From positions 1 through 64,000 of the forward strand of contig CAKUFA010000006.1 of assembly GCA_934647165.1 (NCBI GenBank): a DNA stretch of 64,000 nt, read 5' to 3'. The DNA comes from an uncultured Clostridia bacterium (GTDB lineage: Bacteria; Bacillota; Clostridia; Christensenellales; Aristaeellaceae). A program made the position numbers and the translations under genes. The notes under the pieces are model-generated. The model saw only the letters and a program-made list of their open reading frames with translations, was not told the origin of the DNA and did not search any database. Shown here in pieces: positions 23,552 to 32,369 of this stretch; within the stretch, counting starts at the first letter, position 1; each line of letters begins with the position of its first letter.

Positions 23552-23803
23552 TCAGCCGTGGAGTCCCTGCTCCTGGCGTTCCATATTTTCGACCACAATG
23601 TCGTAAATTTCGCCAAGGGTAGAGCAGTATTCAAGCACCTTCCAGGGCTCGTTGGTGTGATAATGAATTTTGATGAGCTCATCATCTCCCACGGCGAGGA
23701 GGCAATCACCTTTGAAATGCGTGGTAAAATAGTCGTTGATGGCATCTTCATCCAGCCCGGTGCCTTCAATGAGGAGCTGCGTATCAAATTTAAATTCCAG
23801 CAT
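23552..23803 (-). CDS. Stand-alone FakA C-terminal-like (DegV/DAK phosphatase-type) domain
   Basis: An 83-residue product that starts FKFDTQLLIEGTGLDEDAINDYF and continues GDCLLAVGDDELIKIHYHTNEPWKVLEY and GEIYDIVVENMERQ. This is like the C-terminal domain of the fatty acid kinase FakA (formerly a DAK-like protein), in which VGDDxLxKxHxHTxxP is conserved. The kinase and middle domains are absent, and the frame has its own stop and start. It may act in trans with a full FakA or bind ligand alone. Confidence 0.6.
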   Translation of the reverse strand: MLEFKFDTQLLIEGTGLDEDAINDYFTTHFKGDCLLAVGDDELIKIHYHTNEPWKVLEYCSTLGEIYDIVVENMERQEQGLHG

Positions 23804-23913
23804 AGCGTTCTCCCTCTTTTCATCAGTGGTGTGTCAATAAAGTATTCGCCGCAGAAAGGAAAATTCCTGCCGGATGCGCATCAGGGAGAAAACTGTTTCC
23901 GCAAACCGCAGCG

Positions 23914-24420
23914 TTACTCCGTCAGGCGACGCTTTGCCTTCAGCGTTTCCTGTTTGCCGTGGATGCGGCCCAGGCCATACATCAGCACATTGGCGCACAA
24001 AAGGTTTATCCAGCCAAGATGAGGACTGCTAAAGGTGTTGGTGAGCCCGATCACCAGGTTAGCCGCGCCGATCATCGCCAGCGAAGACGCAATGCGATCC
24101 AGGTGCGCAATGCGCGAATCCAGGTCGGAAAACAGGTCAAAGGCGCCATCTGCAACCTTTTTGCGGAAATAGACCCACTGAAACACGCGCCCGACATACT
24201 CCGCACCGGTGTCCTGCATCAGCTGGAGATAATCAGGGTCGTTCGGGTGCATTTCCAGGCGCACGGCATAAGCGCCGGACTCACAGGGCACAAAGCGATA
24301 GGTGCAAAAGCCCACGTGATCCAGCAGCCAGCCGGTTTGCGCCATGGCGTTGAGCCATGCTTCTTCCTTTTCAAAATCCCAGACCGAAAACCATCTGCGG
24401 ACAATCTTCTGATCGCTCAT
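23914..24420 (-). CDS. DUF2812 membrane protein
   Basis: A 168-residue product. The N-terminal 95 residues show the DUF2812 pattern (RRWFSVWDFEKEEAWLNAMAQTGW, the YRF strand, and the EYVGRVFQWVYFRK end). Two hydrophobic segments follow (about 108-128 and 135-150). Proteins of this family are regularly encoded just after a PadR regulator, as here (ATGA overlap), and are thought to be involved in sensing or transport; the exact function is unknown. Confidence 0.8.
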   Translation of the reverse strand: MSDQKIVRRWFSVWDFEKEEAWLNAMAQTGWLLDHVGFCTYRFVPCESGAYAVRLEMHPNDPDYLQLMQDTGAEYVGRVFQWVYFRKKVADGAFDLFSDLDSRIAHLDRIASSLAMIGAANLVIGLTNTFSSPHLGWINLLCANVLMYGLGRIHGKQETLKAKRRLTE

Positions 24421-24737
24421 GTCGCATCCTCCTTCAAAATCAATTCCCCGTTGGCCACCAGCTGGCGAAGGCGGGCAAGCTCCTGCCTGAGCGCCGCAAG
24501 CCCCTGGTCGGTCAGCTTATACTCCTTGCGGCGGCTTTCCTCCGCCACGGGCAGCGGCGCAATCCAGCCGCGCTCGCACAGGGCGGTCAGCGCGCCGTAC
24601 AGCGTGCCGGCTGCCAGGCGCACGCGCCCGCCGGAGAGCTTCTCCGTCTGCTGCATGATGCCGTAACCATGCTGCGGGGTAACCAGAGACAGCAGAATGT
24701 AGTACGTCGATTCCGTGAGAGCCTGATAGTCCGGCAT
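24417..24737 (-). CDS. PadR-family transcriptional regulator
   Basis: A 106-residue winged-helix repressor. The pattern ESTYYILLSLVTPQHGYGIMQQTEKLSGGRVRLAAGTLYGALTAL with the wing RRKEYKLTDQGLAALRQELARL is typical of PadR. Length fits the short PadR-s2 group. It overlaps the DUF2812 gene by four bases and has a strong promoter with a long palindrome just before its start, so self-repression is likely. The signal it responds to is not known. Confidence 0.92.
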   Translation of the reverse strand: MPDYQALTESTYYILLSLVTPQHGYGIMQQTEKLSGGRVRLAAGTLYGALTALCERGWIAPLPVAEESRRKEYKLTDQGLAALRQELARLRQLVANGELILKEDAT

Positions 24738-24750
24738 GCCTGTTCCTCCT

Positions 24751-24779
24751 CACGATATATCGCCTATCGATATATCGTG
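24751..24779 (-). promoter_or_regulatory. Operator palindrome of the PadR gene
   Basis: Perfect 12-bp arms CACGATATATCG and CGATATATCGTG with a 5-base spacer, between the promoter and the padR start. A further CGATATA lies within the promoter spacer. This is the likely binding site of the PadR protein. Confidence 0.75.
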
Positions 24780-24784
24780 CTTTG

Positions 24785-24813
24785 ATTGTATCGTATCTCG
24801 ATATAATTGTCAA
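24785..24813 (-). promoter_or_regulatory. Sigma-A promoter of the PadR-DUF2812 unit
   Basis: On the minus strand TTGACA (24808-24813), a 17-base spacer and TACAAT (24785-24790). The palindrome lies just downstream, over the start of transcription. Confidence 0.82.
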
Positions 24814-24831
24814 GAAAAAAAACATTCTTGC

Positions 24832-24860
24832 TTGCCAAGCAGTCCCAAGAACGTTATAAT
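24832..24860 (+). promoter_or_regulatory. Sigma-A promoter of adenine deaminase
   Basis: TTGCCA (24832-24837), 17 bases, TATAAT (24855-24860), about 44 bases before the gene. I see no purine riboswitch in the short leader. Confidence 0.75.
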
Positions 24861-24903
24861 AGGACAAATTCAATTTGACGCAAAGCAAAAGGAGGGTTGA
24901 AGG

Positions 24904-26631
24904 ATGGACGAAAGTAAAACCCGGGCAGCACGCATTGCACAGAAAGTGCGCAAAAAGCAGCGGATGATCCGCGTGGCTATGGGAGAAGAAAAAGCGGACC
25001 TGGTGCTGAAAAATGCTGATTATGTGAATGTGTTCTCCAACGAGCTGAGCCATGGCGACATCGCCGTGGCGGAGGGGCTTGTGGTCGGCATGGGCGACTA
25101 TCATGGCAAGGTTGAGGTTGACGTGAGCGGCAAGGTGGTCACACCAGGGTTTATCGACGCGCACATCCACCTGGAAAGTTCGCTGGTAAACCCCGTTTCC
25201 TTTGCCCGCGCCGTGCTACCCCACGGCACCACCACCGTGATTACCGACCCGCACGAAATTGCCAACGTTTGCGGCGTAACGGGCATTGATTACATGATCG
25301 ACGCTTCGGAAGGGCTGCCGGTGGACGTGCACTTCATGCTGCCCAGCTGCGTGCCGGCCATGGCCTTTGAGGAAAACGGCGAAAAGCTCACCTGGCGGGA
25401 CATCAACGCCTATTTCGACCACCCGCGGGTGCTGGGTCTGGCAGAGATGATGAACTATCCCGGCGTGATCCATGGCGACCGGGAAACCATTGAGAAAATC
25501 GTGGTATCTCAGGCGCATCACAAAAAAATTGACGGCCACGCGCCCGGACTTTCCGGCCACGCGCTGGATGCGTACACCTCCGCAGGCGTATACTCCGACC
25601 ACGAGTGCGACACGGCGGAAAACGCGTTGGAAAAGCTGCGCAAGGGTCAGTTTATCATGATCCGCGAAGGAACGGCGGCGCAAAACCTGGAAGCGCTGAT
25701 GCCCCTGCTCCAGTGGCAGTTTGAAAGCCGCTGCATGTTCTCTACTGATGACAAGCACCCGGCCGATCTACTAGAAAAAGGGCACATTGACTACATTTGC
25801 CGCAAGGCGGTAGCCCTGGGCGCGGATCCCATTTTGACGGTGAAGGTTGCCAGTCACTGGGCTGCGCGATATTTCCTTTTGAACAACAAGGGTGCAATCG
25901 CCCCGGGATATCTGGCAGATTTCGCCGTGCTGAGCGATCTTAAGGACTTCCATGTGGAGCAGGTGTTTAAGCGCGGCAAGTGTGTGTGGGACGGCGCGAA
26001 CGTAACCCTGACGGAGCCGAAGGTGGATCCGGACATTCTGCAAGCCGTTGAAAACACCTTCCACATGCCGGAAGTGACAGCAGACGCGCTGCGCACCGAG
26101 GGCGAAAGACCCGTGATCGGCATGAAGCCCGGCTCCATTGTGAGTGAAAGCTGCGGCTTGGCCAGCGGTATTGACGCCGCACAGGACATTGTGAAAATGG
26201 CTGTGGCCGAGCGACACCACAACACCGGCCACCTTGCCGTTTGCTACGCCAAGGGATACGGCATCCGGCAGGGCGCAGTGGCCACCAGCATCGCCCACGA
26301 CTCCCACAACCTGATTGGCTGCGGCGCAAACGACGTCGATCTGGCGCTTGCCATGAACCGTGTGCGCGCCATGAAGGGCGGCATGGCCGTGGCAAAAGAC
26401 GGAAAGATTCTGGCCGAGCTTCCCCTGCCGCTGGCCGGACTGTTCACAGACAGACCCCTGGAAGAAGTGAACGCAAAGCTGGAAGCCTGCAAGCGCGCGG
26501 CGGCAGAGCTTGGCGTAGCAGGCGGGATAGATCCGTTCATGACGCTCAGCTTCATGAGTCTGCCGGTGATCCCCACCCTGCGGCTGACCACCCGCGGCGT
26601 GTTTGATGTGGACAAAATGACGTTCCTGTGA
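24904..26631 (+). CDS. ade: Adenine deaminase
   Basis: Converts adenine to hypoxanthine and ammonia (purine salvage) in the cytoplasm. The 575-residue product has the amidohydrolase metal motif PGFIDAHIHLESS, HGTTTVITDPHEIANV, GLAEMMNYPGV, DGHAPGLSG, FSTDDKHPADL, and the C-terminal part with HDSHNLIGCGAND and GGIDPFMTLSFMSLPVIPTLRLT. Order, motifs and length all match the bacterial Ade group. GGAGGG lies before the ATG. It stands alone under its own promoter. Confidence 0.96.
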   Translation: MDESKTRAARIAQKVRKKQRMIRVAMGEEKADLVLKNADYVNVFSNELSHGDIAVAEGLVVGMGDYHGKVEVDVSGKVVTPGFIDAHIHLESSLVNPVSFARAVLPHGTTTVITDPHEIANVCGVTGIDYMIDASEGLPVDVHFMLPSCVPAMAFEENGEKLTWRDINAYFDHPRVLGLAEMMNYPGVIHGDRETIEKIVVSQAHHKKIDGHAPGLSGHALDAYTSAGVYSDHECDTAENALEKLRKGQFIMIREGTAAQNLEALMPLLQWQFESRCMFSTDDKHPADLLEKGHIDYICRKAVALGADPILTVKVASHWAARYFLLNNKGAIAPGYLADFAVLSDLKDFHVEQVFKRGKCVWDGANVTLTEPKVDPDILQAVENTFHMPEVTADALRTEGERPVIGMKPGSIVSESCGLASGIDAAQDIVKMAVAERHHNTGHLAVCYAKGYGIRQGAVATSIAHDSHNLIGCGANDVDLALAMNRVRAMKGGMAVAKDGKILAELPLPLAGLFTDRPLEEVNAKLEACKRAAAELGVAGGIDPFMTLSFMSLPVIPTLRLTTRGVFDVDKMTFL

Positions 26632-26643
26632 ACACGCAGTACC

Positions 26644-27432
26644 TTACACCTCTGACCGCCCGGCGACGGACTGCACCAGCGTCCAGTATCCCTGCCCATG
26701 CCTGCCAACACGCCATGTGTAACCCTTGAGACCCTCCGGCGGGTGCGGCGCGTTTACACCCGGCACAGCGTAGGCAACCTTTTGCACCCATCCGCCATGG
26801 CATTGAATGCCAATGGCGCACTGCTTCCCTGGCGCATGCTCGCCAAGGGGCACGGACACAAAGCGCCAGCCTGGCGCATCAAAAGGCGCGCAGGGCAGAT
26901 AGGTATCGAAAAAGGTCTTGAGTGATGCAAGCGCAGGCGGAAACCTGCGTGCAGGCAGGCGGTGCACACTGCTGCGCGTTTCCGGCGGCGGCGATATCGC
27001 ATCCTTGGGCAAATGAGCGCCTTCCCGCGGCACGGAAAGATAGCGGCGCAGCATCTCCTGCAAGAGCCACTGGGGTCTGGCACAGCCAGGCCCCAGCGCA
27101 CCGTAAAGCAGCAGCGCACCCTGAGGCCAGTCCGAAGCAAGGACGAGCGTATGGAAACTGCGTGCGCCATCCGCCGGAAAGGCGGCGCTACCAACGGAGA
27201 GGGTTCCCTGCCCCGCTGCATCCGCGGTGAATACGCCAAGATCGAACACCGCGCCGGTATCCTCATCCCCGGAAAGGAGCAGGGCACGCACGCTTTGCCC
27301 CGGCAGAAGATGCGCTGCGGAAAGATATACGCGCCCGCGCCTGCCTTCACATTCAATGCGGGCATGTCCCGATCCCCGTCCGCTCGCCGGGCGCAGGAGA
27401 ACATACAGGCGGCTGAAGGATGTGCGCGGCAT
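26644..27432 (-). CDS. Uncharacterised protein with two conserved-looking ends
   Basis: A 262-residue product. The N-terminal part reads GHARIECEGRRGRVYLSAAHLLPGQSVRALLLSGD and later FDLGVFTADAAGQGTLSVG, a beta-sandwich-like pattern seen in clostridial proteins of unknown role. The middle is proline-rich and basic. The C-terminal 75 residues (GWRFVSVPL, AIGIQC, KVAYAVPGVNAPHPPEGLKGYTW, YWTLVQSV) also look like a compact domain. No signal peptide or membrane segment from the start chosen (27432, after AAGGGG). It converges with ade. I do not assign a function. Confidence 0.6.
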   Translation of the reverse strand: MPRTSFSRLYVLLRPASGRGSGHARIECEGRRGRVYLSAAHLLPGQSVRALLLSGDEDTGAVFDLGVFTADAAGQGTLSVGSAAFPADGARSFHTLVLASDWPQGALLLYGALGPGCARPQWLLQEMLRRYLSVPREGAHLPKDAISPPPETRSSVHRLPARRFPPALASLKTFFDTYLPCAPFDAPGWRFVSVPLGEHAPGKQCAIGIQCHGGWVQKVAYAVPGVNAPHPPEGLKGYTWRVGRHGQGYWTLVQSVAGRSEV

Positions 27433-27516
27433 AAGCAAAATCCCCTTCCATGAAAAGCTGTGGCATGAAAGCCTATGCGCCGCCGGACAGGACAATGCAG
27501 GAAAAACGAGAGGAAG

Positions 27517-29097
27517 ATGCCTACGGATAAGCTGGAAACGCTGCGGAGCTACTTTGGCCACGAGAGCTTCCGGCCCGGGCAGGAAAAACTGGTGGACGCA
27601 CTGCTCGATGGGCGCGACGCGCTGGGCATCATGCCCACAGGCGCAGGCAAAAGCCTGTGCTATCAGATTCCCGCATTGATGACGCCGGGCATTGCGCTGG
27701 TTATTTCTCCGCTGATTTCACTGATGAAGGACCAGGTTGCAGCGCTCAAAAGCGCAGGCGTACCCGCCGCCTATTTGAACTCCAGCCTGACACCCCGGCA
27801 GTTGGATTTGGCCACGGAGCGGGCAATGCAGGGCATGTACCGCATCATTTACGTTGCACCCGAACGGCTGGAAACCGCAAGCTTCCGACGCTTTGCACAC
27901 AATGCGCCCATCAGCCTCATTGCGGTGGACGAGGCGCATTGCGTATCCCAATGGGGGCAGGATTTTCGACCCAGCTATCTGAAAATTGCGGATTTCATCC
28001 TGAGCCTGCCCAAGCGGCCGCCGGTGGGGGCATTCACAGCCACAGCCACCGAACGGGTAAAGAAAGACATTGTGCGCCTGCTGAAATTGATTTCCCCCGT
28101 GGAAAGCACCACCGGCTTTGACCGGCCCAACCTGATGTTTGAGGTGCTTCATCCCCGGCACCGGGACGGCGCGCTGCTGGAACTGGTGCGAGCACGGAAG
28201 GGTCAGTGCGGCATTGTTTACTGCGCCACAAGAAAAGCTGTGGAGGATGTGGCAGACAAGCTGCATGACGCAGGCTTTGCCGTGGGCAGCTATCACGCCG
28301 GGATGAGCGATGAAAGCAGGCGGGAAAGCCAGGAGGACTTTCAGTTTGACCGGGTGCAGGTGATGGTGGCCACCAACGCTTTCGGCATGGGCATTGACAA
28401 ATCCAACGTGAACTATGTGATCCACTACAACATGCCACGCTCCATGGAAGCATATTATCAGGAAGCGGGGCGTGCCGGGCGCGACGGCGCGGCGGCGGAC
28501 TGCATCCTGCTCTACAGCGGAGCAGACATTTTCACGGCCAAATGGATGATTGACCACGGAGAGCCCAACGAGGAGCTGACCGCAGACGAGCAGGAATCCG
28601 TGCGCCGGGAAGACAGACGGCGGCTGGAAAGCATGATTGGCTACTGCACCACAACAGGATGCCTGCGGCAATACATTCTGCGCTACTTCGGCGAAAAGGC
28701 AGAAGGATTGTGCGGCCACTGCAGCAACTGCCTTGGGGTGGAAAACACAGCGGCTGAAAGCGCCCCCAAACCGGCACGGAAAAAGCACACGGAAAACAGA
28801 CCCATGCCGCCCCGGCAAATGGTGGAAACACCGGAGGAAGCAGAGAATCCAGACGACCTGCTGTCGCTGCTCAAGGCTTGCCGGATGAAGCTGGCCAAGC
28901 AGGTGCGCGTGCCGCCCTACATCATCTGCACAGACAAAACGCTGGAGAGCATGGTTGCGCGGCAGCCGCAAACCCTGGATGAAATGCTGGATGTGCACGG
29001 CATGGGAACAGCGAAGGTCGGCAAATACGGCGCAGCTTTCCTGCTGGTTGTGCGAAGATATGCCGCCGCGCATCCGCGCACAAGGGGCAGGGGTTGA
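27517..29097 (+). CDS. recQ: ATP-dependent DNA helicase RecQ
   Basis: A 3'-to-5' helicase for recombination and fork repair. The 526-residue product has motif 0 (YFGHESFRPGQEKLVDALL), Walker A MPTGAGKSLCYQ, DEAHCVSQWGQDFRPSY, FTATATERVKKDI, and the late Q-x-GRAGRDG motif. The zinc site of the RQC region (CTTTGCLRQYIL, CGHCSNC) and a short C-terminal HRDC-like domain (about 455-520, TLDEMLDVHGMGTAKVGKYG) follow. The winged-helix part is reduced compared with Escherichia coli RecQ. I chose the ATG at 27517, close to the family start. Confidence 0.93.
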   Translation: MPTDKLETLRSYFGHESFRPGQEKLVDALLDGRDALGIMPTGAGKSLCYQIPALMTPGIALVISPLISLMKDQVAALKSAGVPAAYLNSSLTPRQLDLATERAMQGMYRIIYVAPERLETASFRRFAHNAPISLIAVDEAHCVSQWGQDFRPSYLKIADFILSLPKRPPVGAFTATATERVKKDIVRLLKLISPVESTTGFDRPNLMFEVLHPRHRDGALLELVRARKGQCGIVYCATRKAVEDVADKLHDAGFAVGSYHAGMSDESRRESQEDFQFDRVQVMVATNAFGMGIDKSNVNYVIHYNMPRSMEAYYQEAGRAGRDGAAADCILLYSGADIFTAKWMIDHGEPNEELTADEQESVRREDRRRLESMIGYCTTTGCLRQYILRYFGEKAEGLCGHCSNCLGVENTAAESAPKPARKKHTENRPMPPRQMVETPEEAENPDDLLSLLKACRMKLAKQVRVPPYIICTDKTLESMVARQPQTLDEMLDVHGMGTAKVGKYGAAFLLVVRRYAAAHPRTRGRG

Positions 29098-29122
29098 AAT
29101 ATCAGCCCAAATTTGTTAAAAT
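29094..29122 (+). promoter_or_regulatory. Sigma-A promoter of plsX
   Basis: TTGAAA (29094-29099) overlaps the recQ stop, then 17 bases and TAAAAT (29117-29122), about 50 bases before plsX. No FapR-type palindrome was recognised. Confidence 0.65.
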
Positions 29123-29174
29123 GGACTGGTTCATAGGGTATGATTCATGATCCCTACGCGAAGGAGAAACGGGC

Positions 29175-30176
29175 ATGCGGATTTTTCTTGATGCAATGGG
29201 CGGCGACAATGCGCCTAAGGCAACGGTGGAAGGCGCTGTGGAAGCACTGCGCCGTTTTCCCGATTTGACGATTTCCCTGGCGGGCGACCTGGCACAGGTA
29301 AAGCCCCTTTTGCAGGATTGCGATGATGTGATGCCGCGCATCACGCTGGTGGACGCGCCGGAGTTCATTACCAACGACGAGAGCCCGGTGATGGGCGTGC
29401 GGACAAAGAAAAATTCCGCAACGGTGATTGGCATGCTTCAGCTGCGCGACGGTGAGGTGGACGGATTTGTATCCGCGGGTTCCACGGGCGCGGTGCTGGC
29501 CGGCGGCATGTTCCGCCTGGGGCGCATTCCCGGCATTGAGCGGCCCGCACTGGCTCCGCTGCTGCCCAACGGCAAGGGACATTTTCTGCTGATTGACTGC
29601 GGCGCGAACGTGGACTGCCAGAGCGACTATCTGGTGCAGTTCGGCATCATGGGCGATGCATACATGCGCGGCGTGATGGGGCTGGAAAAGCCTCGTGTCG
29701 GGCTGATAAACATCGGCGCAGAAAGCGAAAAGGGCAACAAGCTGGTGAAGGAAACCTATCCCAAGATGGAAAAGGCGCCCTACTATTTTGTCGGCAATGT
29801 GGAAGCACGGGACATCACCGGCAATGTGGCCGACGTGCTGGTATGCGACGGCTTCTCCGGCAACCTGGTGTTGAAATTCATGGAAGGCGTATCCGGCACG
29901 CTGCTGAGCATCATCAAAAAGGAGCTGATGGCCGACACGCGCGGCAAAATCGGCGCGCTGATTGCCAAGCCCGCCTTCCGCCGGGTGAAAAAGGTCATGG
30001 ACTACACGGAAGTTGGCGGCGCACCGCTGCTGGGCGTAAACGGAGCGGTGACCAAGGCGCATGGTTCCTCCAACGCCCACGCCATTGCCTGCGCCATTGC
30101 CCAATGCATGAAAATGGTGGATGGACACGTGGTGGACGCCATCCGTGCAGGGGTGGAAAAGACGCAGAACGCTTAA
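29175..30176 (+). CDS. plsX: Phosphate acyltransferase PlsX
   Basis: Makes acyl-phosphate from acyl-ACP, the donor for PlsY in phosphatidic acid synthesis. The 333-residue product begins with IFLDAMGGDNAPKATVEGAVEAL and has VDAPEFITNDESPVMGVRTKKNSA, GFVSAGSTGAVLAGG, LINIGAESEKGNKLVKETY and VCDGFSGNLVLKFMEG, all typical. AAGGAG lies upstream of the ATG. It heads the plsX-acpP-rnc set; its partner plsY is at 62 kb. Confidence 0.97.
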   Translation: MRIFLDAMGGDNAPKATVEGAVEALRRFPDLTISLAGDLAQVKPLLQDCDDVMPRITLVDAPEFITNDESPVMGVRTKKNSATVIGMLQLRDGEVDGFVSAGSTGAVLAGGMFRLGRIPGIERPALAPLLPNGKGHFLLIDCGANVDCQSDYLVQFGIMGDAYMRGVMGLEKPRVGLINIGAESEKGNKLVKETYPKMEKAPYYFVGNVEARDITGNVADVLVCDGFSGNLVLKFMEGVSGTLLSIIKKELMADTRGKIGALIAKPAFRRVKKVMDYTEVGGAPLLGVNGAVTKAHGSSNAHAIACAIAQCMKMVDGHVVDAIRAGVEKTQNA

Positions 30177-30273
30177 AGCTTCCCTGCACCCAGGAACGGG
30201 CAGGAAGAAAACAGGCATTCCTCCCCCTTTCGGGGATTGATGCATACAGCCGAAACAGAAAGGAGAACATAGC

Positions 30274-30501
30274 ATGATTTTTGATACCGTGAAAAAAATG
30301 ATCGCCGCCCAGTTGAAGGTGGACGAAAACAGTATCACCCGTGATTCCCGCCTGGTGGAGGATCTGAAGGCCGATTCCGCCAATGTGATGGTGATGATCA
30401 TGGACCTGGAAGACAAGTTCGGCATCATGGTGGAAGACGACCAGATCATGAAGCTCAAGACCGTGGGCGACGTGGTGGACTACATCGAAAAGCACCAGTG
30501 A
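30274..30501 (+). CDS. acpP: Acyl carrier protein
   Basis: Carries growing fatty acids on a phosphopantetheine arm. The 75-residue product has the four-helix pattern with EDLKADSANVMVMIMDLEDKFGIMV; the Ser of ADSANV is the attachment site. DSA instead of the more common DSLD is found in many Clostridia. AAAGGAG lies before the ATG. It stands 97 bases after plsX and has its own terminator. Confidence 0.95.
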   Translation: MIFDTVKKMIAAQLKVDENSITRDSRLVEDLKADSANVMVMIMDLEDKFGIMVEDDQIMKLKTVGDVVDYIEKHQ

Positions 30502-30510
30502 TGAAAGCAC

Positions 30511-30552
30511 GGACGGGCTGCACGCCGCAAGGCACAGCCCGTCCGCATTTTT
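30511..30552 (+). terminator. Terminator after acpP
   Basis: A 10-bp GC-rich stem (GGACGGGCTG and its complement) followed shortly by TTTTT. Read-through would still reach rnc. Confidence 0.75.
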
Positions 30553-30645
30553 GCAAACAAGATGGGTACATTGCCCCGAGAACGCTGCGAAAACGGGTTT
30601 TCCGGGCAATGCGTCCTCCCCCATAAAAAAGGAGCGATGCAGAGC

Positions 30646-31302
30646 ATGGAACAGTTGATGAAGAATTTAGGGTACACCTTCCACAACCCCGAGCTGCTTC
30701 GGCACGCGCTGACGCACCCTTCCATGGGTGCAGAAGACAACCAGCGGCTGGAATTTCTGGGCGACGCGGTGCTGCAATTTGTGATGAGCGACATGCTCTA
30801 TCTGAGCCACCCCAAAGACCAGGAAGGATCGCTGACGCATCAGCGGGCGCTGCTTGTGTGTGAAGCAGCCCTGAGCCAGGTAGCGCGTGGGCTCGGCATT
30901 GGCCAGGCGCTGCTGATGGACAAAGGCGAAGAGCTCACCGGCGGACGGGAAAAGCCCAGCGTGCTGTGCGACGCCATGGAAGCCGTGCTGGCAGCCGTGT
31001 ATCTGGATGGCGGACTGGAGCCTGTGCGGGAAATGATCCGCCGTTTTTGGCCAAAGCCTGAGGATGTGCACCGCCCCATGCAGGACAGCAAGGGAGCGTT
31101 GCAGGAATTTTTGCAAAAGGACGGCCTCGAAGCGCCTGCCTATGCGCTTGTGAGCCAATCCGGCCCGCCCCATGACCGGGTATTCACCGCCAGCGTATCA
31201 CGCTTTGGCAGGGAACTGGCGCAGGGCACAGGACGGAGCAAGAAACAGGCTGAGCAGGCCGCAGCGCTTGAAGCGCTGAAAAAGCTAAGCGGAAAAGCCT
31301 GA
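30646..31302 (+). CDS. rnc: Ribonuclease III
   Basis: Cuts double-stranded RNA in rRNA and mRNA maturation. The 218-residue product has the RNase III signature NQRLEFLGDAVLQFVMSD (catalytic Glu and Asp) and CDAMEAVLAAVYLDGG with the second Asp/Glu pair. A C-terminal double-stranded RNA-binding domain (about 145-215) has GRELAQGTGRSKKQAEQAAALEAL. AAGGAG is 11 bases before the ATG at 30646; an ATG at 30637 is too close to it. plsX-acpP-rnc is the standard Bacillota order. Confidence 0.95.
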   Translation: MEQLMKNLGYTFHNPELLRHALTHPSMGAEDNQRLEFLGDAVLQFVMSDMLYLSHPKDQEGSLTHQRALLVCEAALSQVARGLGIGQALLMDKGEELTGGREKPSVLCDAMEAVLAAVYLDGGLEPVREMIRRFWPKPEDVHRPMQDSKGALQEFLQKDGLEAPAYALVSQSGPPHDRVFTASVSRFGRELAQGTGRSKKQAEQAAALEALKKLSGKA

Positions 31303-31314
31303 CCGCAGGCACAG

Positions 31315-31359
31315 GGGGGAGAACAGCCTTGAGTAAGGCTGTTCTCCCCCACGTTTTTT
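31315..31359 (+). terminator. Terminator after rnc
   Basis: GGGGGAGAACAGCCTT pairs with its complement around GAGT, followed by ACGTTTTTTT. It separates rnc from the convergent lipoprotein gene. Confidence 0.92.
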
Positions 31360-31373
31360 TCACCCTGTTCGCC

Positions 31374-32369
31374 TTATTTTTTTGTGCGCTGCTTCGCATC
31401 CTCCCAGGCGGCACGGATGGCGGACAGGATATCTCCATGGGCATCGCGCAGGGAAATGGTGGCAGAAGCGGTCACATCAGCCAGCATGGCCTTATCGGCC
31501 TCGGACAACGCGTCATACTTGCTCTGATCCTCCTCTGATGTACTAATGGAAGTCAAAGGGCGACCCGTTGTATCCGAACAATAGGTCTGGAACCATTCCT
31601 CCACCTCCTGCACCGTTTTGCCGCGGAAAAAGCGCTGATAGGCATCCATTTCCTCACGCCATGTTCCGCTGGTCAGCTTATAGCCGCTGCCCTGTGCGCC
31701 TTTGCTCTTCCAGGCAGACACCTGCGCAAGGAAAGCTTCTTCCGTGTCCTCTGTTGTGCCGGCCACTTTTCCCTGTTTGTCATCCCATTGGGCGAAGCCA
31801 CCCTGACCCGGAAAACCGCCAAAGACGGCGACTGCCCCCTTGACATTGGGCGTGACCACCTCCAGCTGATCCACCTGCAGCTGCTCTATGCGGCCATCCT
31901 CCGCAAAAAGCCCGGCGGCAAACACAACATTGAAAGAGTAGACCTGCGCACCCGTATCATCCGTACCTGGGCCAATACGGCCGAGCGAACGCATGCCCAC
32001 ACCAGGAAGCAGCCCCGCTAGTGGATCCGGCGCAGGAGAAGGATCGGATGCAGGCGCCGAAACGCCCATGGCATCCCGCACGGCAGCCAGCAATGCCTGG
32101 CTGGTCAACGTTGCACCGGCAACACCGTCCACCTCCGGAGAACCGGCGGCAACCATGGCCTTGGGCAGCGCGTCGATAGCGCGGGTACCCACGCCCTCCG
32201 TTTCATGGTGCTCAATCACCTCCACACGGGTCAGGCGATCGCCCTCCAGGGCAATGCGCACCCGCAAAACGCCGCCATATCCCTCCGCCTGTCCGGTGCG
32301 CTCATCTGCAGTGGCAGTGCAGCCGGTCAACAGGCAAAGGGCAGCCAACAGCCCCAACAGCCTTCTCAT
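31374..32369 (-). CDS. FMN-binding domain lipoprotein
   Basis: A 331-residue exported protein with a lipoprotein signal peptide (lipobox LLTGC at about 13-17). Residues 25-105 form an FMN-binding-type domain: GYGGVLRVRIALEGDRLTRVEVIEHHETEGVGTRA and the closing DGVAGATLTSQALL, in which a Thr can carry covalently bound flavin. The second half (about 125-260) has a similar though less clear fold, ending in a helical tail. It probably moves electrons at the membrane surface. No Rnf genes are near. Confidence 0.78.
   Translation of the reverse strand: MRRLLGLLAALCLLTGCTATADERTGQAEGYGGVLRVRIALEGDRLTRVEVIEHHETEGVGTRAIDALPKAMVAAGSPEVDGVAGATLTSQALLAAVRDAMGVSAPASDPSPAPDPLAGLLPGVGMRSLGRIGPGTDDTGAQVYSFNVVFAAGLFAEDGRIEQLQVDQLEVVTPNVKGAVAVFGGFPGQGGFAQWDDKQGKVAGTTEDTEEAFLAQVSAWKSKGAQGSGYKLTSGTWREEMDAYQRFFRGKTVQEVEEWFQTYCSDTTGRPLTSISTSEEDQSKYDALSEADKAMLADVTASATISLRDAHGDILSAIRAAWEDAKQRTKK

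Noticed and set aside
24814..24903. Purine riboswitch before adenine deaminase
   Set aside because: The leader after the promoter is only about 35 bases long and shows no conserved purine-aptamer loops.
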